From: Candidatus Nomurabacteria bacterium
GTDB taxonomy: Bacteria; Patescibacteriota; Minisyncoccia; Phycocordibacterales; UBA9973
Assembly (NCBI GenBank): GCA_016186435.1
Contig: JACPLQ010000014.1
Coordinates: 6,540-40,672 of the forward strand
Direction of reading: 5' to 3'
Length of the DNA stretch: 34,133 nt
This document shows, one piece after another, positions 6,590 to 14,325 of the stretch. Position 1 is the stretch's first letter; the number at the start of each line of letters is the position of its first letter. The notes below the pieces were generated by a model. It was not told the origin of the DNA. It worked only from the letters and a program-made list of their open reading frames with translations, and did no database searches. Position numbers and translations under genes: made by a program.

Positions 6590-7465
6590 GTGATAATAGA
6601 CAAATACAACCAAAGAGCCAAGAAAATAAATTCACTACTTTGTGTAGGGCTGGATGCGGATTATGAAAAAATTCCGGAAAAATTTAAGTCATTCGAATTT
6701 CCGCAGTACGAGTTTAATAAGTATATTATTGAGTTAACTCATGAGTTCGCCGCCGCGTTTAAAATGAATAGCGCGTTCTATGAAGCGAGGGGAGACAAAG
6801 GTTTACGGGAGTTAAAAATGACGATGGATTACCTGATAAAAAATCATCCGGACATTTTTACAATCCTTGATGCCAAGCGGGCGGATATCGGCAATACAAA
6901 CAATGGTTATGTAAAATCTACTTTTGACTGGCTCGGGTTTGACGCTATCACCCTCAATCCCTATCTGGGGCAAGAAGCTCTCATGCCGTTCCTTGAACGG
7001 AAGGATAAATGCTCCATCGTATTATGCCGGACCTCGAATCCGGGCGCTGGGGAATTCCAGGATTTAAAAATACAACACCGGTTGCTCGACTTAGCGAATA
7101 TTTTTGGTAGTTGGCCAGTTTTTTTAAGTAAGCCACTTTGGCAAGTTGTGGCTGAAAAAGTTTCAAAAGTTTGGAATAAAAATAAAAATTGCATGCTGGT
7201 AGTCGGCGCGACTTACCCCGAAGAAATGAAAAAAATAAGAGCAATCACTAGGGAAGTCCCTAGGGATATCTCTAGGGAAATGACATTTCTCGTGCCCGGC
7301 ATCGGCGCGCAAGGCGGAGATTTGGAAGCCGTGGTAAAAAATGGCCTGAATAGTGAGGGACTGGGCCTCATCATCAATTCCTCTCGCGGCATAATTTTTT
7401 CGGACGATCCTAAAGCCGAAGCAAAAAAACTCTGCGAGGAGATTAGACAATGCCGAAAGCCGTAA
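6590..7465 (+). CDS. pyrF: orotidine 5'-phosphate decarboxylase, type 2
   Basis: A 291-aa enzyme making UMP from OMP. The catalytic block ILDAKRADIGNT matches the Lys/Asp network of the family, and LVPGIGAQGGD is the phosphate loop. Length and the CVGLDAD / FKMNSAFYEARG signatures fit the longer type 2 group. It starts at GTG 6590, 28 nt after pyrE; no better start is visible. Just before the phosphate loop the protein carries three 4-residue repeats (TREV, PRDI, SREM) from a 12-nt repeat, about 8 residues more than I would expect there. With pyrD and pyrE it completes dihydroorotate to UMP; pyrC, pyrB and carA/B are not in the window. Confidence 0.94.
   Translation: MIIDKYNQRAKKINSLLCVGLDADYEKIPEKFKSFEFPQYEFNKYIIELTHEFAAAFKMNSAFYEARGDKGLRELKMTMDYLIKNHPDIFTILDAKRADIGNTNNGYVKSTFDWLGFDAITLNPYLGQEALMPFLERKDKCSIVLCRTSNPGAGEFQDLKIQHRLLDLANIFGSWPVFLSKPLWQVVAEKVSKVWNKNKNCMLVVGATYPEEMKKIRAITREVPRDISREMTFLVPGIGAQGGDLEAVVKNGLNSEGLGLIINSSRGIIFSDDPKAEAKKLCEEIRQCRKP
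7247..7282. repeat. 12-nt repeat, three copies, in frame in pyrF
   Basis: Units 7247-7258, 7259-7270 and 7271-7282 share CTAGGGA at fixed spacing and encode x-Arg-Glu/Asp-hydrophobic each time. CTAGGGA-AG-TCCCTAG (7248-7263) is also a perfect 7-bp hairpin. It suggests expansion of a small palindromic unit in coding sequence. Confidence 0.7.
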
Positions 7466-7477
7466 TATAATCACTTT

Positions 7478-7801
7478 ATGGACCAAAAATTCAACCAAGG
7501 ACCAAGAAGAGAAGGAATTATGCCCTTTTCTCCTAAAAACCAGGCAATACAGGATAAAAAAACTGAGCTTTTTAATCTGCTCCCCCAGGAAAAAATACGT
7601 GAACTTATAAAAGAGATTAATGACCGTGCTGTATATTTACAGGACAAGTATCCTGACCACCGAAAACGGGAAGTATTTCACATTATTTCCGGTAGTGGCT
7701 TCCGCTACGACCAGCCCCCCGATCTGTCCCAAGATGATTTTCCAGGCGATGATTCCGTTGAGCTGTTCGTTGATAGCTTGGCGGCCAAATACGCTGTTTG
7801 A
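7478..7801 (+). CDS. small protein of unknown function
   Basis: A 107-aa protein 12 nt after pyrF and so probably co-transcribed. It has a basic N-terminus, a helical centre (ELFNLLPQEKIRELIKEIN) and an acidic, proline-containing C-terminal part (PPDLSQDDFPGDD). No signal peptide, membrane helix or known motif. A later start at ATG 7520 (MPFSPKNQ) would give 93 aa and cannot be excluded. It converges on the sigma-like gene with only an 18-nt gap. I do not recognise it. Confidence 0.65.
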   Translation: MDQKFNQGPRREGIMPFSPKNQAIQDKKTELFNLLPQEKIRELIKEINDRAVYLQDKYPDHRKREVFHIISGSGFRYDQPPDLSQDDFPGDDSVELFVDSLAAKYAV

Positions 7802-7819
7802 CAAGGTTTTTTTAAAATC

Positions 7820-8443
7820 CTATTTTGATTGCAACTTCGCGATCTTTTTTAATTTTACTAACCCTCGGTCTTCAAGCTGCCTCACTCTTTCACGTGATAA
7901 ATTAATCTCATTGCCAACTTCCCTTAGTGTTTTTCCCTCCAGCCACCTTTTCCTAATAATTTCAGCTAGACGTTTGTCTTTTTTCTCGAACTCTGTAAGT
8001 ATTTGTTCCAGTCTGTTTTCATGTTTTAGCTCTTCGATCGGGTTTATAAATTCTTGGCGAGGCATACTTTTCTCTTTTTCCTTTTCTGACATTTCCTCCA
8101 GCGATACCAATATTTCCGGGGGTATTCTTTTTTTTCTGTGATTTTTAGTGTAAAAAGACGCAATGGCGTGATCTAAGTGAATATTTAAATATTTTTGTAT
8201 TTCATGTTCTTTTCTATTAAAATCAAGCGGGTTCTGTTGAATCAAAAGCTTCTGGTAAACATGTGCCAAAATTTCTTCCGCATCCCTCTCGGGGTTAGAA
8301 TAGCCACTCTTTTTTAACTTGTAAATACACCAGCGCGTTAAGTCTTTGTGGTATTTTTTGAAAATTTCTTCCACAGCCTTGGCTCTTTCCGAATCTTCTC
8401 CTGTTTCCTTTGGCTTATTTTTACTTGGCATTTCTATGTTCAT
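7820..8443 (-). CDS. sigma-70-like RNA polymerase sigma factor
   Basis: A 207-aa protein on the minus strand. Residues near the C-terminus (GKTLREVGNEINLSRERVRQ) are a clear sigma region 4 helix-turn-helix, closest in style to primary sigma factors of the RpoD group. The middle (AEEILAHVYQKLL ... YLNIHLDHAIASFY) looks like a shortened region 2. No region 1.1 and no room for a full region 3, so it is an alternative or reduced sigma factor. It is transcribed away from tuf across a 185-bp intergenic region. Its target promoters are not known; a stand-alone region-4 regulator is the alternative. Confidence 0.8.
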   Translation of the reverse strand: MNIEMPSKNKPKETGEDSERAKAVEEIFKKYHKDLTRWCIYKLKKSGYSNPERDAEEILAHVYQKLLIQQNPLDFNRKEHEIQKYLNIHLDHAIASFYTKNHRKKRIPPEILVSLEEMSEKEKEKSMPRQEFINPIEELKHENRLEQILTEFEKKDKRLAEIIRKRWLEGKTLREVGNEINLSRERVRQLEDRGLVKLKKIAKLQSK

Positions 8444-8470
8444 ATATAGAGTTTACTCTCTTCTCTATAT

Positions 8471-8498
8471 TTGACAAGGATTTACAATCTGCTATTAT
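8471..8498 (+). promoter_or_regulatory. strong sigma-70-type promoter for tuf-S10
   Basis: TTGACA (8471-8476), 16-nt spacer, TATTAT (8493-8498). The best consensus promoter in the window. Transcription would begin near 8505, giving a leader of about 125 nt before tuf. Confidence 0.8.
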
Positions 8499-8504
8499 CT
8501 AAAT

Positions 8505-8526
8505 AACTGCACTTTCTGCAGTTTTT
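8505..8526 (+). terminator. hairpin with T-run at the very start of the tuf leader
   Basis: AACTGCA, loop CTTTC, TGCAGTT followed by TTTC. It lies where the transcript should start, so it would be the first thing made: either a 5'-stabilising hairpin or an early attenuator. Confidence 0.5.
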
Positions 8527-8533
8527 CTATATG

Positions 8534-8613
8534 TCCCGTCTGACGGGACGGCTGCGGGAGCGGTTTGGCATTATTAGTAATTTTCCGCCAAAGGCGGATC
8601 AGCCTCTGGCTGA
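8534..8613. repeat. palindromes in the tuf leader
   Basis: Three perfect stems: TCCCGTC-T-GACGGGA (8534-8548), CCGCC-AAA-GGCGG (8585-8597) and TCAGCC-TCT-GGCTGA (8599-8613). The last shares its core with the palindrome inside pyrD. The tuf ATG follows 15 nt later with no Shine-Dalgarno site. Confidence 0.7.
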
Positions 8614-8628
8614 AATAATAAAAAATAT

Positions 8629-9819
<1,191 letters not shown>

Positions 9820-9824
9820 TTATA

Positions 9825-9855
9825 AATTACGAATAAAAATTTGAAATTCGTAATT
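9825..9855. repeat. 10-bp inverted repeat between tuf and rpsJ
   Basis: AATTACGAAT (9825-9834) pairs with ATTCGTAATT (9846-9855) around an 11-nt loop, just after the tuf stop. No T-run; probably an intercistronic hairpin. Confidence 0.6.
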
Positions 9856-9876
9856 GTCAGTTGGTAATTGAGTACT

Positions 9877-10293
9877 ATGACAACAGCACAGACAAAAACA
9901 AAAAGAGTCCCGACCAAAGTCGGGATCTCGACAAAGAAAAAGGTCGGGACCAAGGCTAAAGCTGTCAAGGCAGAAAAAGCAGAGGGGAAAGTGGTTCTTC
10001 GCATCCGAGTTCGCGCTTACGAGAGCAAAATCTTGGACGCTTCTGTTAAACAGATCATTGATACCGCAACGAGATACGATGCGAGTATCGTAGGTCCTGT
10101 GCCGCTGCCGACCGAAATAAAAAAATATACCGTCAATCGCTCTTCTTTTGTTTACAAAAACGCAAGAGAACAGTTTGAAATAAGAGTGCACAAAAGATTG
10201 ATTGATATTATAAATCCGAACACAAAGACCGTCGAGGCCCTTACTAATTTATCTCTGCCTTCCGGAGTTGATATTGACGTCAAGATGATGTAG
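9877..10293 (+). CDS. rpsJ: 30S ribosomal protein S10
   Basis: S10, 138 aa from ATG 9877, against about 103 usually. The S10 core starts at about residue 35 (VVLRIRVRAYESKILDAS) and includes VGPVPLPTEIKKYTVNRS and REQFEIRVHKRLIDI. The first 34 residues are a lysine-, threonine- and valine-rich extension, partly encoded by palindromes (9907-9950). TTG 9868 could add three residues but ATG is simpler. S10 binds 16S rRNA in the 30S head and, with NusB, acts in antitermination. Confidence 0.96.
   Translation: MTTAQTKTKRVPTKVGISTKKKVGTKAKAVKAEKAEGKVVLRIRVRAYESKILDASVKQIIDTATRYDASIVGPVPLPTEIKKYTVNRSSFVYKNAREQFEIRVHKRLIDIINPNTKTVEALTNLSLPSGVDIDVKMM
9907..9950. repeat. three-way palindrome in the 5' part of rpsJ
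   Basis: GTCCCGAC (9907-9914) can pair with GTCGGGA (9919-9925) across loop CAAA or with GTCGGGAC (9943-9950), so two hairpins exclude each other. In frame it reads VPTKVGISTKKKVGTK. Either an inserted palindrome or an mRNA switch. Confidence 0.6.
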
Positions 10294-10297
10294 TTAC

Positions 10298-10337
10298 AAG
10301 GACAGTCCTTAAGAGAGTTTCCCCAAGGACTGTCCTT
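10298..10337. repeat. inverted pair of AAGGACWGTCCTT repeats between rpsJ and rplC
   Basis: AAGGACAGTCCTT (10298-10310) and AAGGACTGTCCTT (10325-10337) are exact reverse complements with a 14-nt loop, and each half is itself nearly palindromic. It fills most of the rpsJ-rplC gap and belongs with the core repeated at 1887-1962 and 20033-20057. Confidence 0.75.
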
Positions 10338-10345
10338 AAAATTCA

Positions 10346-10912
10346 ATGAAATTCATATTAGGAACAAAAGAAAATATGGCGGAGTATTTTTCCGAAGACG
10401 GAGCAGTCGTTCCGGTAACGATAGTTTCTGCGCCTCCAGTCACAATAAAACGCATATTCACCCAAGAAAAAGATGGCTATGATTCAGTGCAAGTGAAATT
10501 TGGAAAAGAAAAAAAAGAAAAACTAAAAGAATTCAGACTTAAACCTGCGGACAAAGTGGATATGAAAGAAGGAGACGCAATTGATGTTTCCAGCTTTGCC
10601 CCTGGCGACAAGATAACAGTCTCAAGTGTCTCCAAAGGTAAAGGTTTTCAGGGTGTGGTCAAAAGGCACGGCTTTGCCGGAGGTCCCCGTACGCACGGAC
10701 AGAAGCATTCAGAGCGCGAACCTGGATCTATCGGAGGGGGCTTGCGTACGCATGTGCCGAAAGGAATGAGAATGGCAGGAAGAATGGGTTCTGATAGAAT
10801 CACCCAGAAGAATCTACAAGTAGTTCTTGTAGATAAAGAAAATAATTTGATGCTTGTAAAGGGCGCAGTAGCCGGCAGGCGCGGAACTTTGGTAGAGGTA
10901 GTGGCCAGATAG
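10346..10912 (+). CDS. rplC: 50S ribosomal protein L3
   Basis: L3, 188 aa, an early-assembly protein whose loop reaches the peptidyl transferase centre. The loop block KGKGFQGVVKRHGFAGGPRTHG and the following REPGSIGG and KGMRMAGRMG are clear. It is a little shorter than the usual 205-210 aa, mostly in the N-terminal strand region. The TAG stop lies within the 5' arm of a 9-bp hairpin. Confidence 0.98.
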   Translation: MKFILGTKENMAEYFSEDGAVVPVTIVSAPPVTIKRIFTQEKDGYDSVQVKFGKEKKEKLKEFRLKPADKVDMKEGDAIDVSSFAPGDKITVSSVSKGKGFQGVVKRHGFAGGPRTHGQKHSEREPGSIGGGLRTHVPKGMRMAGRMGSDRITQKNLQVVLVDKENNLMLVKGAVAGRRGTLVEVVAR

Positions 10913-10929
10913 AGGCTAAACCTCTATCT
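10907..10929. other. stop-codon-spanning hairpin of rplC
   Basis: AGATAGAGG, loop CTAAA, CCTCTATCT: 9 perfect pairs that include the rplC stop. A related but imperfect sequence is at 33901-33923. No T-run. Confidence 0.65.
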
Positions 10930-10942
10930 AGAAAAGAAAATT

Positions 10943-11611
10943 ATGGAAGCAAAAATTTCAGCAAAAATATATAGTCAAAAAGGAGCCGAAGCAGGAAGCA
11001 TAGATCTTCCGGCAAAGGTTTTTGCTGTCAAGTGGCGCTCTGATCTCGTGCATCAAGTGGTAGAAGGCATGCGTTCAAACAAGCGCGCGGGTACTGCTGA
11101 CACCAAAGGACGCGGAGAAGTTCGCGGCGGAGGACGAAAGCCCTGGAAGCAAAAGGGCACAGGACGGGCTCGACATGGATCTACACGAAGCCCGATCTGG
11201 GTAGGCGGAGGCGTTACGCACGGACCGCTTGCGGAGAAGAATTATAAGAGAAAAATCACCAAGAAAATGCGCGCCCAGGCTCTTTTTTCCGTGCTTTCTA
11301 AAAAACTAAAAGACAATGAAATCCTTTTTGTTAATAGCCTCGCCCCAGCTGATATAAAGACAAAGAAAGCCGCAGAAGTTATGGAAAATTTAGCAAAAGC
11401 TGGAAATTTCAAGAATATAAAAACTAAAAATCCTAAAATTCTTATGGCTTTAAGCGATCGCAGTGAAAAAACAGAAAAGAGCTTCAGAAATATTTCAACA
11501 CTAGAAATCGTTTTTGTTAAAAACTTAAACCCACTGGATGTGCTGAATCACAAATATCTTTTAATTGAAAATCCTGAAGAAGCAGTTAAATTTTTAGAAT
11601 CAAGAATATAA
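10943..11611 (+). CDS. rplD: 50S ribosomal protein L4
   Basis: L4, 222 aa, which lines the exit tunnel through its long loop. The loop block RGEVRGGGRKPWKQKGTGRA, then RHGSTRSPIWVGGG, is intact, followed by the globular C-terminal domain with NPLDVLNHKYLLI. In E. coli L4 represses the S10 operon; no such leader structure can be shown here. ATG 10943 follows the rplC hairpin by 13 nt. Confidence 0.98.
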   Translation: MEAKISAKIYSQKGAEAGSIDLPAKVFAVKWRSDLVHQVVEGMRSNKRAGTADTKGRGEVRGGGRKPWKQKGTGRARHGSTRSPIWVGGGVTHGPLAEKNYKRKITKKMRAQALFSVLSKKLKDNEILFVNSLAPADIKTKKAAEVMENLAKAGNFKNIKTKNPKILMALSDRSEKTEKSFRNISTLEIVFVKNLNPLDVLNHKYLLIENPEEAVKFLESRI

Positions 11612-11619
11612 AATATTTT

Positions 11620-11895
11620 ATGAATACGCAAATTATCAAAAATCCAAGAATAACTGAAAAAGCATCTAATTCTCTAGAACAAAATGTCTACACTTTTGAT
11701 ATTTCGCAATCTGCCAACAAGACTGAGATGAAGAAAGCAATTTTTGCTCTTTATAAGGTAAAGCCTCTCAAAGTAAATGTTCTAAGAGTGCCTAAAAAGA
11801 CGATTATGAAGAACAGAAGCAAAGAAGGCGTAAGAGGCGGAGGCAGAAAAGCGCTGGTATATTTGAAAAAGGGAGACAAAATAGAATTTATTTAA
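11620..11895 (+). CDS. rplW: 50S ribosomal protein L23
   Basis: L23, 91 aa, at the tunnel exit where SRP and trigger factor dock. It shows the typical start IIKNPRITEKAS, the block YTFDISQSANKTEMKKAI and the C-terminal GGRKALVYLKKGDKIEFI. It begins 8 nt after rplD. The stop TAA is followed at once by the first copy of an intergenic repeat element. Confidence 0.97.
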   Translation: MNTQIIKNPRITEKASNSLEQNVYTFDISQSANKTEMKKAIFALYKVKPLKVNVLRVPKKTIMKNRSKEGVRGGGRKALVYLKKGDKIEFI

Positions 11896-11976
11896 TACGA
11901 AAATTATGCGAAAGCTACAAAAACCAACAAAAATTTTTGCAGACTTTCGTAAATTTTCGAATAATTTTAGTATAAT
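11896..11976 (+). repeat. intergenic element, copy 1 (before rplB)
   Basis: 81 bp from the rplW stop to the rplB start. The left end TACGAAAATTATGCGAAA is matched by the right end read in reverse complement (TACTAAAATTATTCGAAA), about 18 bp with two mismatches, with A- and T-rich inner arms. It ends in TATAAT that touches the rplB ATG, too close to be the promoter for that start. Sister copies at 16472-16556 and 20469-20552. Confidence 0.85.
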
Positions 11977-12816
11977 ATGAAAACATACAAACCGACATCA
12001 AAATCCAGAAGACAAATGACCAATGTAAACTACAGGGATTTTTTGACAAGGTCTAGTCCTACCAAGTCTCTGACTTACGGATTCAGGCGCGCGGTCGGCA
12101 GGAACAGCGCCGGACGCATCACTATGCGCCACAAGGGTTCCGGCCACAAGCGCTTATATAGAGACGTGGATTTTTTATATAATAAAAAAGATATTCCGGC
12201 GAAAATAAAAACTATTGAGTATGATCCGAACCGAAGCGCCTTCATTGGCCTCGCGGTTTACAAAGACGGAGAAAAGAGGTATGTGGTTATTCCAAAATCT
12301 GTAAAAGCGGGAGACACTTTTATTGTATCCGCTAAAGCATCTCTTTCAGCAGGGAATAGGCTTCCTCTTAAAAACATTCCAGTAGGAACATTTGTTTACA
12401 ACATTGAAATAAAACCCATGGGCGGAGCCAAGATCGGCCGTTCAGCAGGAATTTTTGCGCAAGTTGTAGCCAACGCAGACGGGTATACAAACTTGAAAAT
12501 GCCTTCTTCAGAGGTAAGGAAAATAAATGAAGAATGCTGGGCGTCTGTCGGAACTGTTTCTAACGAAGAACATCATCTGGAAAATTACGGAAAGGCAGGG
12601 CGATCACGCTGGAAAGGAATTCGTCCTACAGTTCGCGGTACAGCCATGAACCCCGTAGATCATCCGTACGGCGGCGGCGAGGGCCGGCAGGGCCGCGGCA
12701 CCAAGAGGCCGAAAACCATGTGGGGCAAGGTGACCGGCGGACGCAAGACAAGACATCCGAAAAAATATTCCAATGTGTTTATGGTTTCCCGCAGAAAGAC
12801 CGGAAAGAATAAATAA
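11977..12816 (+). CDS. rplB: 50S ribosomal protein L2
   Basis: L2, 279 aa, needed for subunit joining and peptidyl transfer. The C-terminal block PTVRGTAMNPVDHPYGGGEG contains the essential histidine and is followed by HPKKYSN. The N-terminal part (KPTSKSRRQMTNVNY, NSAGRITMRHKGSGHKR) and the SH3-like middle are normal and the length is full. A palindromic repeat starts directly after the stop, followed by about 600 bp before rpsS, a break in the usual tight packing. Confidence 0.99.
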   Translation: MKTYKPTSKSRRQMTNVNYRDFLTRSSPTKSLTYGFRRAVGRNSAGRITMRHKGSGHKRLYRDVDFLYNKKDIPAKIKTIEYDPNRSAFIGLAVYKDGEKRYVVIPKSVKAGDTFIVSAKASLSAGNRLPLKNIPVGTFVYNIEIKPMGGAKIGRSAGIFAQVVANADGYTNLKMPSSEVRKINEECWASVGTVSNEEHHLENYGKAGRSRWKGIRPTVRGTAMNPVDHPYGGGEGRQGRGTKRPKTMWGKVTGGRKTRHPKKYSNVFMVSRRKTGKNK

Positions 12817-12884
12817 CCTCACCCCGTATGCTTCGCATCCACCCCTCTCCATAATTTAAATTATGGAGAGGGGCTGGGGAGAGG
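12817..12884. repeat. CCTCACCCC-type palindromic repeat, copy 1
   Basis: It begins right after the rplB stop. The core 12842-12873 is a perfect 32-nt palindrome (CCCCTCTCCATAATTT and its complement). It is flanked by a small hairpin (ATGC-TTC-GCAT) and by outer arms CCTCACCCC / GGGGAGAGG. It is an inverted copy relative to 28578-28646. A further G/C-run palindrome (CCCCCTGACAAGGGGG) follows at about 12888-12903. Confidence 0.85.
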
Positions 12885-12988
12885 TTTCCCCCTGACAAGG
12901 GGGTTAGGGGGTTGTATTTCTTTTCCACATGAGCTATTGCATTATATTTGATTTATTGCTTAGAATATAAGTGAAAGGAGGTGATAAA

Positions 12989-13066
12989 ATGTCAAAGGCA
13001 AAGGAATCCCGGCGTCGCGAGCGACGCGACGCCAAGCTCGAACTCCGCAAGGAGCTCAAAGGCTGA
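12989..13066 (+). CDS. 25-aa basic peptide with a full Shine-Dalgarno site
   Basis: A short frame, MSKAKESRRRERRDAKLELR and five more residues, preceded by AAAGGAGGTGAT, a complete match to the 16S 3' end, 3 nt before the ATG. Nearly all other genes here lack such a site, so translation is plausible. A weak promoter-like pair (TTGCAT, 18 nt, TAGAAT) lies upstream at about 12943-12966. The peptide is one charged, probably helical segment of unknown role; a leader peptide for what follows is possible. Confidence 0.45.
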   Translation: MSKAKESRRRERRDAKLELRKELKG

Positions 13067-13089
13067 TTTTTTTGCGGGAAAAAAAATTT

Positions 13090-13344
13090 GCGGGGAGCGT
13101 GCCCCGCGGAAAGGAGGAAGGCGATGACCAAGAAGAGCGCTCCGCCGGCGAAACCGCCGGCCCGACCTCTCCCCGTTCTGGTCGTCCGGTCAGCCCCCTG
13201 GGGCTGGCCGCACCGCGTCATATTGGCGCGGATGGTCTCCCGTTCCCTCCCCTCCCGGTAACCCGCCGGGAAGGACGACCCGGGGACGCCACAGTCCTCT
13301 AGTCCTTCCCATCGATCGGCCGTTTAGCTCCCAGCTGAACGGCC
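13090..13344 (+). ncRNA. GC-rich structured region, candidate structured RNA
   Basis: About 250 nt, by eye roughly two-thirds G+C in an otherwise AT-rich window. It holds strong stems: GCGGGG/CCCCGC (13090-13107), GCCGGCG/CGCCGGC (13144-13161), GGTCAGCCCC/GGGGCTGGCC (13188-13209) and a 12-bp final stem (13318-13344). It matches no RNA family I can name; RNase P, tmRNA and SRP motifs were looked for and not seen. It overlaps the 45-aa frame at 13124, so coding and RNA readings compete. Confidence 0.35.
13124..13261 (+). CDS. 45-aa GC-rich, proline/arginine-rich peptide frame
   Basis: Second small frame in the GC-rich stretch, again behind a strong site (AAAGGAGGA, 5 nt before ATG 13124). The N-terminus is lysine- and proline-rich (MTKKSAPPAKPPARPLPV), then VLVVRSAPWGWPHRVI. 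No family recognised. The frame contains two strong hairpins, so it may instead be part of a structured RNA. Codon use is unlike its neighbours, suggesting transfer or a non-coding function. Confidence 0.35.
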   Translation: MTKKSAPPAKPPARPLPVLVVRSAPWGWPHRVILARMVSRSLPSR

Positions 13345-13356
13345 ATCACTCTTTTT
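13318..13356 (+). terminator. hairpin terminating the GC-rich region
   Basis: GGCCGTTTAGCT, loop CCC, AGCTGAACGGCC (12 bp, one G-U), followed after 7 nt by CTTTTT. The T-run is a little far for a strict intrinsic terminator but the placement fits. Confidence 0.6.
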
Positions 13357-13367
13357 ACCTATTTTTA

Positions 13368-13395
13368 TTGACATTTTTCTTGAATTTGTTAGTAT
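13368..13395 (+). promoter_or_regulatory. promoter for rpsS and downstream genes
   Basis: TTGACA (13368-13373), 16-nt spacer, TAGTAT (13390-13395). It follows the terminator-like hairpin and restarts transcription into the rest of the S10 cluster. A small GGCTC/GAGCC hairpin lies in the short leader (13403-13418). Confidence 0.65.
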
Positions 13396-13425
13396 CATTC
13401 AAGGCTCAAATGAGAGCCGTTTTAT

Positions 13426-13794
13426 TTGTTTAACGAAAAAATATTGACCAGAAGCATTAAAAAAGGACTTTATGTCAACGAACGCCTGCTAAAAAAGATA
13501 GCCGGCAAAAATCCGCTCCAAACCCCTATGATCAAGGTCTGGCAGAGGGCTTCGGTCATCTCGCCGGAAATGCTAGGATTTACTTTCGGCGTTTATAACG
13601 GCAAGAGCCATTTGGAGGTTCTGATTACTGAAGACATGGTGGGGCACAGGCTTGGTGAATTTTCCCCGACAAAGAAATTCATCAAGCACGGAGGAAAGAT
13701 GCAGAAAGAGCTTGAAATGAAAAAGAAGGAAGCAGAAATAGCGGCTGCTAAGGGAGCAACTGCAGCAGCAGACGACGCAAAGAAAAAAAGTTAA
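13426..13794 (+). CDS. rpsS: 30S ribosomal protein S19
   Basis: S19, 122 aa, on the 30S head next to the A-site finger. Signature parts: TRSIKKGLYVNERLLKKI, TPMIKVWQRASVISPEMLGFTF, MVGHRLGEFSPTKKF. No ATG is available; TTG 13426 gives an N-terminus of MFNEKIL before TRS, while TTG 13447 would give the more usual M-T-R-S start (115 aa). I list the longer form. The C-terminus has an extra Glu/Lys/Ala-rich tail of about 25 residues. Normal S19 is about 90 aa. Confidence 0.94.
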   Translation: MFNEKILTRSIKKGLYVNERLLKKIAGKNPLQTPMIKVWQRASVISPEMLGFTFGVYNGKSHLEVLITEDMVGHRLGEFSPTKKFIKHGGKMQKELEMKKKEAEIAAAKGATAAADDAKKKS

Positions 13795-13881
13795 AGGATA
13801 TGAATCCCGAACGAAATCGCGGACGCATAAAATAAACAAAATTATGAAAAGTATAAAAAATATTATTAATAACAAAACAAA

Positions 13882-13906
13882 GGGTATCGCGTAAGCGTAC
13901 GCGCCC
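13882..13906. other. hairpin in the rpsS-rplV gap
   Basis: GGG, then CGCGTA, loop AGCG, TACGCG, CCC (one 3-nt bulge). It sits in a 125-bp gap that otherwise holds only AT-rich sequence and no convincing gene. Confidence 0.5.
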
Positions 13907-13919
13907 TATTTCGTACGGG

Positions 13920-14297
13920 ATGAAAGCTTTTTTAAAAAATTACAGACAATCACCCAGAAAAGTCCGCCTCGTAGCGGGACTTTTAAAAGGCAAGAATGTA
14001 AGCGATGCAGTGGCTGAATTGGATTTCTTAGCCAAGCGCGCAGGAGTTCCGATCAAGAAACTTCTGCTTTCAGCAGTGGCCAATGCGAAACAACAGGGAG
14101 TAGAAATGGAAAATTTATTTATAAAAGAATTGCGGGTAGACAAGGGAATAGTGATGAAAAGGATGATGCCGGCGGCCATGGGAAGCGGACACAGGATAAA
14201 CAAGCGCACCAGCCACATTAAGCTCGTTCTTGGGGAACGAGCAATGACCAATGACAAATTACCAATTATCAAAACAAAAAAGAAAGTTCGTCATTAG
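13920..14297 (+). CDS. rplV: 50S ribosomal protein L22
   Basis: L22, 125 aa, whose hairpin lines the exit tunnel. NYRQSPRKVRLVAGLLKGK, KLLLSAVANAKQQG and MKRMMPAAMGSGHRINKRTS are the expected blocks, then SHIKLVLGE where most L22 proteins end. The last about 18 residues (AMTNDKLPIIKTKKKVRH) come from a hairpin (GCTCGTTC/GAACGAGC, 14222-14242) and a repetitive ATGACCAATGACAAATT-like sequence, and look like an added tail. Confidence 0.97.
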   Translation: MKAFLKNYRQSPRKVRLVAGLLKGKNVSDAVAELDFLAKRAGVPIKKLLLSAVANAKQQGVEMENLFIKELRVDKGIVMKRMMPAAMGSGHRINKRTSHIKLVLGERAMTNDKLPIIKTKKKVRH

Positions 14298-14325
14298 TCA
14301 TTGGAAATTTATCATTTAATAATTT

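Noticed and set aside
6728-6746. Match to the island boundary repeat inside pyrF
   Set aside because: GAGTTAACTCATGAGTT is close to repeat R2, but the protein there has normal length and residues for the family, so an insertion is not supported.
11971-11976. TATAAT as promoter for rplB
   Set aside because: It touches the ATG, so transcription would begin inside the gene; the motif is explained by the element's inverted repeat end.
12934-13221. Minus-strand frame of 95 codons in the GC-rich region
   Set aside because: Arg/Ala/Gly-rich composition typical of a shadow in GC-rich DNA; the plus strand has Shine-Dalgarno sites at the right places.
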